A stretch of 54,213 nucleotides of DNA from Patulibacter medicamentivorans (lineage in GTDB: Bacteria > Actinomycetota > Thermoleophilia > Solirubrobacterales > Solirubrobacteraceae), in the NCBI RefSeq assembly GCF_000240225.1, contig NZ_AGUD01000299.1, positions 1 to 54,213 of the forward strand. Reading direction: 5' to 3'. Positions 16,909 through 25,328 of the stretch are shown here, one piece after another. The stretch's first letter is position 1. The number at the start of each line of letters is the position of its first letter. The translations under genes and the position numbers were made by a program. A model generated the notes under the pieces. That model did not search any database. It saw nothing but the letters and a program-made list of their open reading frames with translations, and was not told the origin of the DNA.

Positions 16909-17672
16909 GCGCCGGCACCGTCGACCAGGACAAGGTCGCGGCCGCCCGCGCCGCGATCGCCGAGAACCCGGTCTGGTACCACGCGATCGAGCTGGCGCCG
17001 GGCGTCGTGACGCCCGGCTTCGTCGACCACCGGCCGATCACCGCCAAGGTGCTGCCGGACGACCTCTCGGGCATGCGCACGATCGACGTCGGCACCTTCG
17101 ACGGTCACTGGGCGTTCTCGATGGAGCAGCGCGGCGCCGCCGTGACGGCGCTCGACCTGCCGGACTTCGACGCGACCAGCTGGCCGCCGATCCACCGCGA
17201 GCGGCTGCTGCGGGAGGCCGCCGAGCGCAACATGCAGCTCGGCCGCGGCTTCAAGCTGGCCAAGGGGATCCTCGGCTCCAGCGTCGAGCGGGTCCAGGTC
17301 GACGTCCAGAAGCTCGAGGTCGACGATCTCGAGGGCGAGTACGACCTGGTCTTCGTCGGGGCGATCCTGCTCCACCTGCGCGACCCCGTCGGCGCGCTCG
17401 AGCGGCTCGCGGCCCAGCTGAAGCCGGGCGGCCGGCTGGTCATGATGGAGGCGTTCTCGAAGACGGCCACGCTGCGCGCGCCGCGGCAGCCGATGGCCAG
17501 CTTCCAGACCCTCAACACGCCGTTCAACTGGTGGGTCCCGAACCTCGCCACGCTGAAGGCGTGGCTGATGACCGCCGGCTGGGTCGACATCAAGCGCCAC
17601 GGCTTCCTCCGCCCCCCGGGCGAGAAGGAGATGCGCCAGACCTACATCCAGATGTCGGCCCGCAAGCCGTGA
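16905..17672 (+). CDS. CmoB-like (DUF1698-type) methyltransferase, copy 2
   Basis: A 255-residue paralog of the 15270-16001 enzyme: WYHAIELAPGVVTPGFVDHR near residues 24-43, MRTIDVGTFDGHWAFSMEQRG for SAM, GAILLHLRDPVGALERLAAQ and LKPGGRLVMMEAF. It starts at ATG 16905, overlapping rfbF by 4 nt. Its place between the cytidylyltransferase and dehydratase suggests methylation of the CDP-derived 6-deoxysugar or of the glycan that receives it. The C-terminal half (FNWWVPNLATLKAWLMTAGW) probably forms the acceptor pocket and is conserved in the copies at 33903 and 53045. Confidence 0.83.
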   Translation: MSAGTVDQDKVAAARAAIAENPVWYHAIELAPGVVTPGFVDHRPITAKVLPDDLSGMRTIDVGTFDGHWAFSMEQRGAAVTALDLPDFDATSWPPIHRERLLREAAERNMQLGRGFKLAKGILGSSVERVQVDVQKLEVDDLEGEYDLVFVGAILLHLRDPVGALERLAAQLKPGGRLVMMEAFSKTATLRAPRQPMASFQTLNTPFNWWVPNLATLKAWLMTAGWVDIKRHGFLRPPGEKEMRQTYIQMSARKP

Positions 17673-18442
17673 GGCCCGAGGCGCTCCAGCGGCTCGCCGA
17701 GCTGCCCGACGACGCCGTGGTGCTGGACGTCGGCGGCTGGGCGTCCCCGCTGGCCCGCGCCGACTGGGTGATCGACCTGCTGCCGTACGAGACTCGCGGG
17801 CTCTATGGGCACAGCGCGCCGGCCGACGAGCGGTTCACGGCCGACAGCTGGGTCCAGGCCGACATCTGCGGTCCCGATCCGTGGCCGTTCGAGGACGACC
17901 AGTTCGACGTCGTGCTCTGCTCGCACACGCTCGAGGACGTCCGTGACCCGGTCTTCGTCTGCCGCGAGCTGTCGCGGGTCGCGAAGGCCGGCTACGTCGA
18001 GGTCCCGGCGCCGATCGAGGATTTGACCTACGGCGTCCAGGGCCACTGGGTCGGCTGGTCGCACCACCGCTGGATCAGCGAGGTCGAGGCGACTCCGCTG
18101 GGCCAGGGGTTCGTGCTGACCCACAAGCCGCACCTGCTCGCCGCCGAGGGCCGCCACCTGCCGCCCGGCACCCACGAGCGGGTGCCCGAGGACCAGCGGG
18201 TGCTCGCCTGGTGGTGGGAGGGGTCGATCCCGGCTCGCGAGCGGGTCCACGTCGCCGCCGAGGAGTTCGACGCCTGGCTGGCCGGGCTGCTCGCCGACTG
18301 CGCGGCCGCGGCCGCCGTCCCCGTGCCGCGGGCCGGGGCGTTCGAGCACCCGATCGGTGCCGACGATCGACGATTCACGCCACGCAGGATCTCCGCCGCG
18401 CTCGGACGGCGGACCGGCTTCTGGAAGGATGCGCGCCGATGA
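17669..18442 (+). CDS. Class I SAM-dependent methyltransferase (type 11-like)
   Basis: A 257-residue protein starting at GTG 17669, which overlaps the previous stop by 4 nt; an upstream in-frame start would lie deep in the previous gene. VVLDVGGWASPLARADWVID (~residues 15-34) is the SAM-binding strand, FDVVLCSHTLEDVRDPVFV the post-motif region. The second half is unusual: GHWVGWSHHRWISEVE and a C-terminal tail FTPRRISAALGRRTGF. The weak glycine loop leaves some doubt about catalytic activity. It belongs to the CDP-sugar operon. Confidence 0.78.
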   Translation: MRPEALQRLAELPDDAVVLDVGGWASPLARADWVIDLLPYETRGLYGHSAPADERFTADSWVQADICGPDPWPFEDDQFDVVLCSHTLEDVRDPVFVCRELSRVAKAGYVEVPAPIEDLTYGVQGHWVGWSHHRWISEVEATPLGQGFVLTHKPHLLAAEGRHLPPGTHERVPEDQRVLAWWWEGSIPARERVHVAAEEFDAWLAGLLADCAAAAAVPVPRAGAFEHPIGADDRRFTPRRISAALGRRTGFWKDARR

Positions 18443-19455
18443 CGGGGTTCGGACAGTCGATGAGGGGTCGCTCGGTGTTCGTCACCGGGGCCTACGGGAT
18501 GCTCGGGGCGTGGCTGGTCCGCGCGTTGCTGGAGCGGGGTGCGCACGTGACCGTGCTGCGCCGCGACCAGGTGCGCGCGTCGATGCTGCGGCTCGACGGC
18601 CTGGAGGACCAATGCGCCGTCGTCCAGGGCGACCTGGTCGCCGAGGGGGTGGTCGAGCGCGCGATCGGCGAGTACGAGTGCGACACCGTCTTCCACCTCG
18701 CCGCGCAGACGATCGTCGGCACCGCCAACCGCTCGCCGGTCTCGACCTTCGAGGCCAACATCAAGGGCACCTGGGTGCTGATGGAGGCCTGCCGGCTGCA
18801 GGGCGTCGAGCGCGTGATCGTCGCCGCCTCGGACAAGGCCTACGGCCCCCACGAGACGCTGCCGTACCAGGAGCACTTCGCCCTCCAGCCGAAGTTCCCC
18901 TACGACGTGTCGAAGGCGGCGACCGACCTGATCGCCCGCTCCTACTGGCACACCTACGGCGTGCCGACGGCGGTCACCCGGCTGGCGAACATCTACGGCG
19001 GCGGCGACCTGAACCGCTCGCGCCTGCTGCCCGAGGCGATCGCCGCGGTCCTTCGCGGGCGCGCGCCGGTGATCCGCTCCGACGGCTCGCCTGAGCGCGA
19101 CTTCCTCTACGTCGAGGACGCCGCCAACGCCTACCTGGCGATCTGCGACCAGCTCGACGCCGACGCCGATCGCCCGGACGAGCCGCTGCAGGCCCGCGGC
19201 CATGCGTTCAACGCCGGCGGCGACCGACCGCACAGCGTCAAGTCGGTGATCGACGCCGTCGTGCGGGTCAGCGGCGTCGACCTGCAGCCGGACATCCGCG
19301 GCAAGGGCACCCCGTCGGGCGAGATCGACCGTCAGTACGTCGACTCGACCAAGCTGCGCGAGCAGACCGGCTGGGCGCCGCTGGTCGGCCTCGACGAGGG
19401 CATCGAGCGCACGATCTCCTGGTACCGCGAGCACCCGGACGCGATCGCGACGTGA
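18439..19455 (+). CDS. rfbG: CDP-glucose 4,6-dehydratase-like NAD-dependent epimerase/dehydratase
   Basis: Converts CDP-glucose to CDP-4-keto-6-deoxyglucose, precursor of 6-deoxy and dideoxy sugars. The 338-residue extended SDR has VFVTGAYGMLGAWLVRALL (NAD motif TGxxGxxG), VFHLAAQTIVGTANRSP, VIVAASDKAYG (catalytic acid pair), YDVSKAATDLIA (YxxxK) and RLANIYGGGDLNRSRLLPEA, the last typical of RfbG. It starts at ATG 18439 with a 4-nt overlap. Partnering with rfbF makes the CDP-glucose reading more likely than UDP- or dTDP-sugar. Confidence 0.85.
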   Translation: MTGFGQSMRGRSVFVTGAYGMLGAWLVRALLERGAHVTVLRRDQVRASMLRLDGLEDQCAVVQGDLVAEGVVERAIGEYECDTVFHLAAQTIVGTANRSPVSTFEANIKGTWVLMEACRLQGVERVIVAASDKAYGPHETLPYQEHFALQPKFPYDVSKAATDLIARSYWHTYGVPTAVTRLANIYGGGDLNRSRLLPEAIAAVLRGRAPVIRSDGSPERDFLYVEDAANAYLAICDQLDADADRPDEPLQARGHAFNAGGDRPHSVKSVIDAVVRVSGVDLQPDIRGKGTPSGEIDRQYVDSTKLREQTGWAPLVGLDEGIERTISWYREHPDAIAT

Positions 19456-20480
19456 TCCCGGCGGACGGTGCGGGGGCGGCGGACGGGGCGGGTCGGCCGG
19501 ATCGCCCCGCCGCACCGGACGTCTCGGTCGTGATCGCGACCGCCGGGCGGCGCGTCGGACTGCTCTGGGCGCTCGACGCGCTGGCCGCCCAGGAGCTTCC
19601 GGCCGGGACGACCTACGAGGTCAACGTCGTCCACGGACCGGAGCGGACACCGGTCCTGGAGGCCGCGCGCGAGCACCCGCTGGTGCGCTCCGGGATCGCC
19701 GCGATCATCGCCTCCGAGGGCTTGGTGGCGTCGCAGAAGCGCAACATCGCCTGGCGGTTGGGCCGCGCGCCGCTGATCGCCTTCACCGACGACGACTGCC
19801 GGCCGCGACCGGGCTGGCTGGCCGCGTTCCTGGCCGCCCACGCCGAGCACCCGCAGGGGCTGCTGCAGGGCGGGGCGGCGATCGATCCCGACCAGCACGA
19901 GATCGCGATGCGGGCGCCGCGCCCGCGCCTGCAGCGGTTCGCCCCGCCGACCGCCTGGGCCGAGCTCTGCAGCATGGCCTTCCCGCGCGGGCTGCTCGAG
20001 GCGGTCGACGGCCTCGACGAGGGCTACGGCAGCGTCGGCGAGGACACCGACCTGGCGTGGCGGATGCGTGAGCGGGGAGCGCCGTGGGTGGCCGTCCCCG
20101 ACGCCGTGGTCGATCACGCGGTCGAGACGCCGGGCCTGCGCGGCTGGCTGCGCACGAGCACCCGCTTCGGGGAGTCGACGCGGCTCAAGCGCCGCCACCC
20201 GGAGCTGCGCGGCCACTACCCGCTGGGCGTCTTCTGGGTCCCCAACCACGCTTGGCTGCTGGTCGCGGCCGCCGGGGCCGGCTGGGCGCTCGCCCGCCGC
20301 GACGTCCGCCCGGCGGCGTTGACCCTGCCCTACGTCGCCTGGCACGTGACCCGCTACGGCCGCAGCTGGCGGGGGGTGGCGCGGGGGATGACGGAGCTGC
20401 CCGGCGACGTCCTGGTCGATGGCGCGCGGGTCGCCGGCTTCGTCGTCTGGTCGGCGCGCGAGCGGACGGTGCTGTTGTGA
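19452..20480 (+). CDS. Glycosyltransferase family 2
   Basis: A 342-residue GT-A enzyme starting at GTG 19452 (4-nt overlap with rfbG). After a Gly/Ala/Asp-rich tail of ~22 residues come PDVSVVIATAGRRVGLL, SQKRNIAWRLGRAPLIAFTDDDCRPRPGW (donor DDD site ~ residue 115), and YGSVGEDTDLAWRMRERG (acceptor ED motif). The C-terminal ~70 residues include two hydrophobic stretches (AWLLVAAAGAGWALA and VAGFVVW), suggesting membrane attachment. It is probably the transferase for the CDP-derived sugar or a neighbouring residue. Confidence 0.87.
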   Translation: MIPADGAGAADGAGRPDRPAAPDVSVVIATAGRRVGLLWALDALAAQELPAGTTYEVNVVHGPERTPVLEAAREHPLVRSGIAAIIASEGLVASQKRNIAWRLGRAPLIAFTDDDCRPRPGWLAAFLAAHAEHPQGLLQGGAAIDPDQHEIAMRAPRPRLQRFAPPTAWAELCSMAFPRGLLEAVDGLDEGYGSVGEDTDLAWRMRERGAPWVAVPDAVVDHAVETPGLRGWLRTSTRFGESTRLKRRHPELRGHYPLGVFWVPNHAWLLVAAAGAGWALARRDVRPAALTLPYVAWHVTRYGRSWRGVARGMTELPGDVLVDGARVAGFVVWSARERTVLL

Positions 20481-21610
20481 GCGCGCTGCGCCCGACGCTG
20501 CTGCACCCGACCTTCTGGCCCGAGGTCCGGCGCGGGTCCGAGCGCGCGATCCGGCTGCTGGCCGACGGGTTGGTCGCCGAGGGCCACCGGCCACGGCTCG
20601 TCTGCGGCCAGCCCGGCCGGACCCCGACGCGCGGGGTCGAGGACGGGCTCGAGATCGTCCGCCTGCCGCGCCCGTCGCGGCGGACGTTGCTGCGCCATCG
20701 CTACGACGAGCACGCCGCCCACCACGCGCTCGCCGCGCCGCTGCTGGTCGCGAACCCGGGACAGCTGCTGCACGCCTTCTACCCGACCGAGGCGGTGCTG
20801 GCCGCGCGCGTGATCGGGTGCCGGCGGCGCCTGCCAGGGCGGCTGCCGCGGCTGCCGCTGGTGGTCAGCGTGATGGGGCCGCCCGACCGGCCGTGGGCGG
20901 TCGCGCAGCGCGGCCGCCTGGAGGGCCTGGTCGACGCCGCCCGCGGGGCGGCGGTGGTGACGACGCTGAGCCGCTTCGCCGCCGACCGGCTGTGGCGGAC
21001 CTTCGCCGTCCGCAGCGAGATCGTCGCGCCGCCGGTCGACCTCGACGCGTTCACGATCGACGAGGCGGTCCCGCGGGACCCGGTCCCGACGCTGCTCTTC
21101 TCGTCCGACCCGGCCAGCGGGGCCAAGCGGCTGCCGCTGCTGCTGGACGCGCTGGCGCTCCTGCGCCGCGAGCGCCGGGACCTCGAGCTGCTCGTGTCCC
21201 GGCCGCGCGACCCGGCGCTGCAGCGCGATCTCGAGGCGGTGCCGGGGGTGCGCCTGCGGGACCTCGACGAGCGACCGGCGCTCGTCGACGCCTATCGCCG
21301 TGCCTGGGTCACGGTGCTGCCCTCGTTCAACGAGGCGTTCGGCCTGGTGGTCGCCGAGAGCCTGGCCTGCGGCACGCCCGCGGTGGCCTTCGCGGGGGAG
21401 GGGCCGGCGGAGGTCATCACCGACGACGCGGTCGGCCGGATCGCGCGCGAGGCGACTCCCGAGCGGCTCGCCCGCGCGATCCGCGAGGCGCTCGAGCTGG
21501 CCGCCGTCGACGGCGTCCGCGATCGCTGCCGGGCCGCCGTCGACCACCTCGGCGTCGCCGGGCACGCGGCGCGCACGCTCGAGCTGTACGCGGCCGCGCT
21601 CTCCGCCTGA
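20477..21610 (+). CDS. Glycosyltransferase family 4 (GT-B)
   Basis: A 377-residue GT-B enzyme, last gene of the CDP-sugar operon, starting at GTG 20477 with a 4-nt overlap. The N-terminal domain starts LLHPTFWPEVRRGSERAIRLL (glycine/arginine acceptor loop). The C-terminal donor domain has TLLFSSDPASGAKRLPLLLDAL and the EX7E region SFNEAFGLVVAESLACGTPAVAF. Family members add hexoses retaining the anomeric configuration. A perfect hairpin follows 26 nt after the stop, consistent with operon end. Confidence 0.87.
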   Translation: MSALRPTLLHPTFWPEVRRGSERAIRLLADGLVAEGHRPRLVCGQPGRTPTRGVEDGLEIVRLPRPSRRTLLRHRYDEHAAHHALAAPLLVANPGQLLHAFYPTEAVLAARVIGCRRRLPGRLPRLPLVVSVMGPPDRPWAVAQRGRLEGLVDAARGAAVVTTLSRFAADRLWRTFAVRSEIVAPPVDLDAFTIDEAVPRDPVPTLLFSSDPASGAKRLPLLLDALALLRRERRDLELLVSRPRDPALQRDLEAVPGVRLRDLDERPALVDAYRRAWVTVLPSFNEAFGLVVAESLACGTPAVAFAGEGPAEVITDDAVGRIAREATPERLARAIREALELAAVDGVRDRCRAAVDHLGVAGHAARTLELYAAALSA

Positions 21611-21636
21611 CGTCCTGCGGTTCCGGACGAGTGGTG

Positions 21637-21660
21637 GTCCGCCGCGCTGACGCGGCGGAC
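21637..21660 (+). terminator. Hairpin after the CDP-sugar operon
   Basis: GTCCGCCGCG-ctga-CGCGGCGGAC, a perfect 10-bp stem with a 4-nt loop, 26 nt after the GT4 stop. There is no U tract, as is common in high-GC actinobacteria. Confidence 0.55.
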
Positions 21661-21790
21661 GTCGTCCACGGGCGCGCCGGCGACCGCCGATCGGCGTCGA
21701 GCTGCCGGCGGTAGCGCCGCGTCGCACGGCGATGAGCCGCCGAATCCGGGTGCTCGCGTACGACGTTCGCCAGGGTCGGTCGGGGAAAAG

Positions 21791-21810
21791 AGTGGGGTGG
21801 GCACCCCACT
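21791..21810. repeat. Perfect palindrome in a 504-nt gene-free stretch
   Basis: The stretch 21611-22114 has no convincing gene. It contains AGTGGGGTG-GG-CACCCCACT (9-bp arms, 2-bp spacer), preceded by GGGGAAAAG. Read on the minus strand the hairpin is followed by CTTTTCCCC, so it could terminate leftward transcription. A second inverted repeat lies at 21972-22017. Confidence 0.4.
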
Positions 21811-21971
21811 GGCGGTGGTGGGGTTCCACCTGGGACGATCCTCTGGTGATCGCCGGCCGACCAGGCGACCGCGTCCGCGTGTCCGGGGGGTCACGTAGGG
21901 CTGCGAGCCGGTCGGTCGGATCGATCGCCGCGACGGTCCATGAGACATCACGGACTCCTGAGAGTGGGACC

Positions 21972-22017
21972 GCGGGTCCTCGGCCGCGCCACGGGGGGTG
22001 CGCCGTCGAGGACCCGC
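21972..22017. repeat. 11-bp inverted repeat upstream of yebC
   Basis: GCGGGTCCTCG (21972-21982) pairs perfectly with CGAGGACCCGC (22007-22017) across a 24-nt GC-rich loop that can fold further. It lies about 100 nt before yebC; function unknown. Confidence 0.35.
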
Positions 22018-22101
22018 CGTCGCCGTTCGCGTCGGTGCGCCCGGCCTGACGGCGGCCGCGCCGCGCGGCGCTCCGCGTCGGCGTCGGAGCGACCCCCGCG
22101 G

Positions 22102-22107
22102 TACGCT
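22102..22107 (+). promoter_or_regulatory. -10 box (TACGCT) of yebC
   Basis: TACGCT ends 7 nt before the yebC ATG at 22115, placing the transcription start at the start codon. Confidence 0.5.
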
Positions 22108-22114
22108 GGCCTGC

Positions 22115-22864
22115 ATGGCCGGGCACTCGAAATGGGCGGGGATCAAGCACAAGAAGGCGATCGTCGACTCGCGTCGCGGGAAGCTCTTCACCAAGCTCGC
22201 GCGCCACATCACCGTGGCGGCGAAGGAGGGCGGGGGCGACCCGGTCGGCAACGCGGCGCTGGCGCTGGCGGTCCAGAAGGCGAAGGACGCCTCGATGCCC
22301 AAGGACAACATCCAGCGGGCGATCGACAAGGGCACCGGGGCCGGGGCGGACGCGGCCAACTTCGAGGCCGTGATGTACGAGGGCTACGGCCCGGGCGGGG
22401 TCGCGGTCCTGGTCGAGGCGCTGACCGACAACCGCAACCGCACGGGGTCGGAGGTCCGCCACATGTTCTCCAAGCACGGCGGCAGCCTCGGCGAACCGGG
22501 GTCGGTCGCCTACCTCTTCGACAAGAAGGGCGTGATCGTCGTCGACGGCGACAAGCACGACGAGGACGACCTGATGGTCGCGATCGAGGCCGGCGCCGAG
22601 GACATCGAGGAGGACGACGGCAGCTTCGAGGTGATCTCCGAGCCCGGCTCCCTGACCGCGGTCCGCGAGGCGCTCGACGCCGCCGGCATCGAGTACGAGC
22701 GCGCCGAGCTGGTCTACCGCCCGCAGGTCCGCACGCCGCTCGACGAGGAGCAGGCGACGAAGCTCGCGAAGCTGATCGACACGCTCGACGACAACGACGA
22801 CGTCAGCGAGGTCCACGCGAACTTCGAGGTCGACGACGACGTGCTCGAGCGCGTCTTCGGTTGA
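22115..22864 (+). CDS. yebC: YebC/PmpR family translation/transcription factor
   Basis: A 249-residue TACO1/YebC-family protein. It opens with the invariant MAGHSKWAGIKHKKAIVDSR, followed by KLFTKLARHITVAAKEGG and MPKDNIQRAIDKGTG, and EGYGPGGVAVLVEALTDNRN in domain 2. Members have been described as DNA-binding regulators and, more recently, as factors relieving ribosome stalling at proline stretches. ATG 22115 is leaderless after TACGCT. Position directly before ruvCAB is the conserved actinobacterial order. Confidence 0.96.
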   Translation: MAGHSKWAGIKHKKAIVDSRRGKLFTKLARHITVAAKEGGGDPVGNAALALAVQKAKDASMPKDNIQRAIDKGTGAGADAANFEAVMYEGYGPGGVAVLVEALTDNRNRTGSEVRHMFSKHGGSLGEPGSVAYLFDKKGVIVVDGDKHDEDDLMVAIEAGAEDIEEDDGSFEVISEPGSLTAVREALDAAGIEYERAELVYRPQVRTPLDEEQATKLAKLIDTLDDNDDVSEVHANFEVDDDVLERVFG

Positions 22865-22956
22865 GCAGGCGGCGCGGACGCCGGCGCGGCGCGACCTGCG
22901 GCGACAGGAACGCACGTTCGCGTGCAGGCGTCCGACGCTCCCCGCAGAATGACGGT

Positions 22957-23451
22957 GTGGTGATCGTCTTGGGCATCGACCCCGGCCTGGCCAACACCGG
23001 CTTCGGCGTCGTCCAGCGGCGCGGCAGCACGCTGCTCGCGCTCGACGGCGGCGTGATCGCCACCGCCGCGGGAGGCGAGCTTCCCGACCGGATCCGGCGG
23101 ATCCACCAGGCCGTCGCCGACCTGCTCGACCACTACCGCCCGGACGCGCTGGCGATGGAGTCGCTCTACTTCGGCAAGAACGCCTCCAGCGCGCTGCTGG
23201 TGGGCCAGGCGCGCGGTGTCGCGCTGCTGGCCGCCGCCCAGCGCGGCGTGCCCTGCAGCGACTACACCCCGCAGCAGATCAAGGGCGCGGTCTGCGGCCG
23301 CGGGGGCGCCGACAAGGGGCAGGTCCAGCGGATGGTCCAGGCGCTGCTGCGACTGCCCGAGCCCCCGGCGCCCGACCACGCCGCCGACGCCCTCGCGGCC
23401 GCCATCTGCCACGCCAACCACGCGCCGCTGCGAGCGGCGCTGCCGGCGTGA
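22957..23451 (+). CDS. ruvC: Holliday junction resolvase RuvC
   Basis: Endonuclease that cuts Holliday junctions made by RecA and branch-migrated by RuvAB. In 164 residues it shows IVLGIDPGLANTGFGVV (first catalytic Asp), ALAMESLYFGKN (Glu), and PDHAADALAAAICH (final Asp pair). Two consecutive GTG codons (22957 and 22960) can start it; a CAGAAT box ends 6 nt before the first, so the mRNA is probably nearly leaderless. It overlaps ruvA by 4 nt. The yebC-ruvC gap is 92 nt. Confidence 0.95.
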   Translation: MVIVLGIDPGLANTGFGVVQRRGSTLLALDGGVIATAAGGELPDRIRRIHQAVADLLDHYRPDALAMESLYFGKNASSALLVGQARGVALLAAAQRGVPCSDYTPQQIKGAVCGRGGADKGQVQRMVQALLRLPEPPAPDHAADALAAAICHANHAPLRAALPA

Positions 23452-24044
23452 TCGCGCTCCTCCGCGGCACCGTCCACGAGCGCCGGGCCGACGCCGTCGT
23501 GCTGCTGACGCCGGGCGGCGTCGGCTACCAGCTGGGGTGCTCCACGACCACGATCGCGGGCCTGCCGCCGATCGGGGCCGACGTCGAGCTGCTCTGCCAC
23601 CTGGCGGTCCGCGAGGACGCGATGACGCTCTACGGCTTCGCGGACGAGGCCGAGCGGGATCTCTTCCACCTGCTGGTCGGCGTCCAGGCCGTCGGGCCGA
23701 AGATGGCCCTGGCGGTGCTCTCCGGCGGCACCCCGGACGAGATCGCCGCCGGGATCGCCGGTGGCGACGCCAAGCGGCTGCAGCAGGCGCCGGGGATCGG
23801 CAAGCGGCTGGCCGAGCGGATCGTCGCCGAGCTGCAGGAGAAGCTGGCCGGGCATGCGACGCTCGGCCGCGACGCATCCCTGCCGGCCGGCCTCGGCGAC
23901 CCGCGGTCGCCGGTCGGGGAGGCCCGTGAGGGCCTGCTCGGGCTCGGGCTGCCGCTGGCCGAGGTCGATGCCCTGCTCGCCGTCGCCCGGGGCGAGACGG
24001 CCGCCGAGCTGATCGCCGACGCCCTGCGCAGGTCCCGCAAGTGA
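23448..24044 (+). CDS. ruvA: Holliday junction branch-migration protein RuvA
   Basis: Tetrameric protein that grips the four-way junction and loads the RuvB motor. The 198-residue product has the OB-fold start [20 protein letters not shown], two helix-hairpin-helix motifs ([15 protein letters not shown] and [16 protein letters not shown]), a flexible linker (~residues 140-155) and domain III ([20 protein letters not shown]) that contacts RuvB. GTG 23448 overlaps the ruvC stop and its own stop overlaps ruvB, so all three are coupled. Confidence 0.95.
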   Translation: MIALLRGTVHERRADAVVLLTPGGVGYQLGCSTTTIAGLPPIGADVELLCHLAVREDAMTLYGFADEAERDLFHLLVGVQAVGPKMALAVLSGGTPDEIAAGIAGGDAKRLQQAPGIGKRLAERIVAELQEKLAGHATLGRDASLPAGLGDPRSPVGEAREGLLGLGLPLAEVDALLAVARGETAAELIADALRRSRK

Positions 24045-25147
24045 GCTACGGCGACCCCGACGACCCGCTCGGACGTCCGCTCGGCAGCGGGATCCGGACG
24101 CCGGACGACCTCGGCGCGGGTGCCGCTGCCGCCGACGACGGCTGGACGCCGGTCCGCCTGCCCGACCCGACCGCGCGCTCCGGCGAGGACGTCGAGGACC
24201 TGTCGCTGCGGCCGCGGTCGCTGGACGACTTCGCCGGGCAGGACCACGTCCGCGACCAGCTGCGGATCGCGATCGACGCCGCGCGCGGTCGCGGCGAGCC
24301 GCTCGACCACGTCCTGCTGGCCGGCCCGCCGGGCCTCGGCAAGACCTCGCTCGCCCGGATCCTCGCCGAGGAGCTCGAGGCGCCGTTCGTCCTGACCGCC
24401 GGCCCGTCGCTGGAGCGCAAGGCCGACGTCGCCGCGCTGCTGACCGCGCTGGAGCCCGGCAGCGTCTTCTTCGTCGACGAGCTGCACCGGCTGCCGCGCG
24501 CGCTCGAGGAGACGCTCTACCCGGCGATGGAGGACCGGCAGCTGCCGGTCACGATCGGCCAGGGCCCGGGCGCGCGGGTCGTCACGCTCGACCTGCCGGC
24601 CTTCACCCTGGTCGGCGCCACCACCCGCGCCGGCCTGCTCTCGCGGCCGCTGCGGGATCGCTTCGGCCTCCAGCACCGGCTGGAGCCCTACCTGCTCGAC
24701 GACCTGGTGGCGATCGTCCACCGCTCGGCGCGGCTGCTGGACCTGCGGGTCGACGAGGAGGGGGCCGCCCTGATCGCGCTCCGGGCCCGTGGCACGCCGC
24801 GGGTCGCGAACCGGCTGCTGCGACGGGTGCGGGACTTCGTGGAAGTCCGCGCCGCGGGCCGCGTGACCGCCGCGGCCGCGACCGAGGCGCTCGACCTGCT
24901 CGGCGTCGACAGCCTCGGCCTCGATCGCCTCGACCGCGAGATCCTGCGCTCGATCTGCGCGATGTTCGCCGGCGGGCCGGTCGGGCTGGCGACGCTCTCG
25001 GCCGCGGTCGGCGAGGAGGCGGACACGATCGAGGACGTCTACGAGCCGTACCTGCTCCAGCGGGGCCTGCTCCAGCGCACGCCGCGCGGCCGCGTCGCCA
25101 CGCCGTCGGCCTTCGAGCACCTCGGGTTGACACCGCCCACCGGCTGA
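24041..25147 (+). CDS. ruvB: Holliday junction DNA helicase RuvB
   Basis: Hexameric AAA+ ATPase driving branch migration. In 368 residues: an unusual ~50-residue Asp/Gly/Pro-rich N-terminal extension, then [19 protein letters not shown], Walker A GPPGLGKT (95-102), Walker [10 protein letters not shown] (Asp146-Glu147), sensor [18 protein letters not shown] and a winged-helix C-terminus ([29 protein letters not shown]). GTG 24041 overlaps ruvA by 4 nt. If a later start were used the extension would be lost, but no better-placed start is seen. Confidence 0.96.
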   Translation: MSYGDPDDPLGRPLGSGIRTPDDLGAGAAAADDGWTPVRLPDPTARSGEDVEDLSLRPRSLDDFAGQDHVRDQLRIAIDAARGRGEPLDHVLLAGPPGLGKTSLARILAEELEAPFVLTAGPSLERKADVAALLTALEPGSVFFVDELHRLPRALEETLYPAMEDRQLPVTIGQGPGARVVTLDLPAFTLVGATTRAGLLSRPLRDRFGLQHRLEPYLLDDLVAIVHRSARLLDLRVDEEGAALIALRARGTPRVANRLLRRVRDFVEVRAAGRVTAAAATEALDLLGVDSLGLDRLDREILRSICAMFAGGPVGLATLSAAVGEEADTIEDVYEPYLLQRGLLQRTPRGRVATPSAFEHLGLTPPTG

Positions 25148-25309
25148 TCTTCGGGTCCGTCGCTGTCTCCAGGTCGACGGCGGCGGGCCGGGCGCAGAGC
25201 GGACCCGCCGTCGGACCGCCTATCTTGCGTGATCCCCGTCACGCGCCGATCGCGTCGCCGAAGAACCGGCGCGCGATCCGACCGCGGCTCGGTCCGGCCG
25301 GACGACGGG

Positions 25310-25315
25310 TACCCT
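25310..25315 (+). promoter_or_regulatory. -10 box (TACCCT) of secDF
   Basis: TACCCT ends 13 nt before ATG 25329, giving a leader of about 6 nt. The rest of the 181-nt ruvB-secDF gap shows only a weak GC-rich hairpin. Confidence 0.45.
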
Positions 25316-25328
25316 TCCGACTCGCGCC

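Noticed and set aside
21791-21825. GTGGGG-rich sequence similar to the MraZ-binding box
   Set aside because: No mraZ or division genes follow, and the repeats are inverted rather than direct; kept only as an unexplained palindrome.
21292-21955. Minus-strand ORF with AGGAG before an ATG near 21953
   Set aside because: The product is Arg/Pro/Ser-rich, unlike any family, and runs antisense into the GT4 gene.
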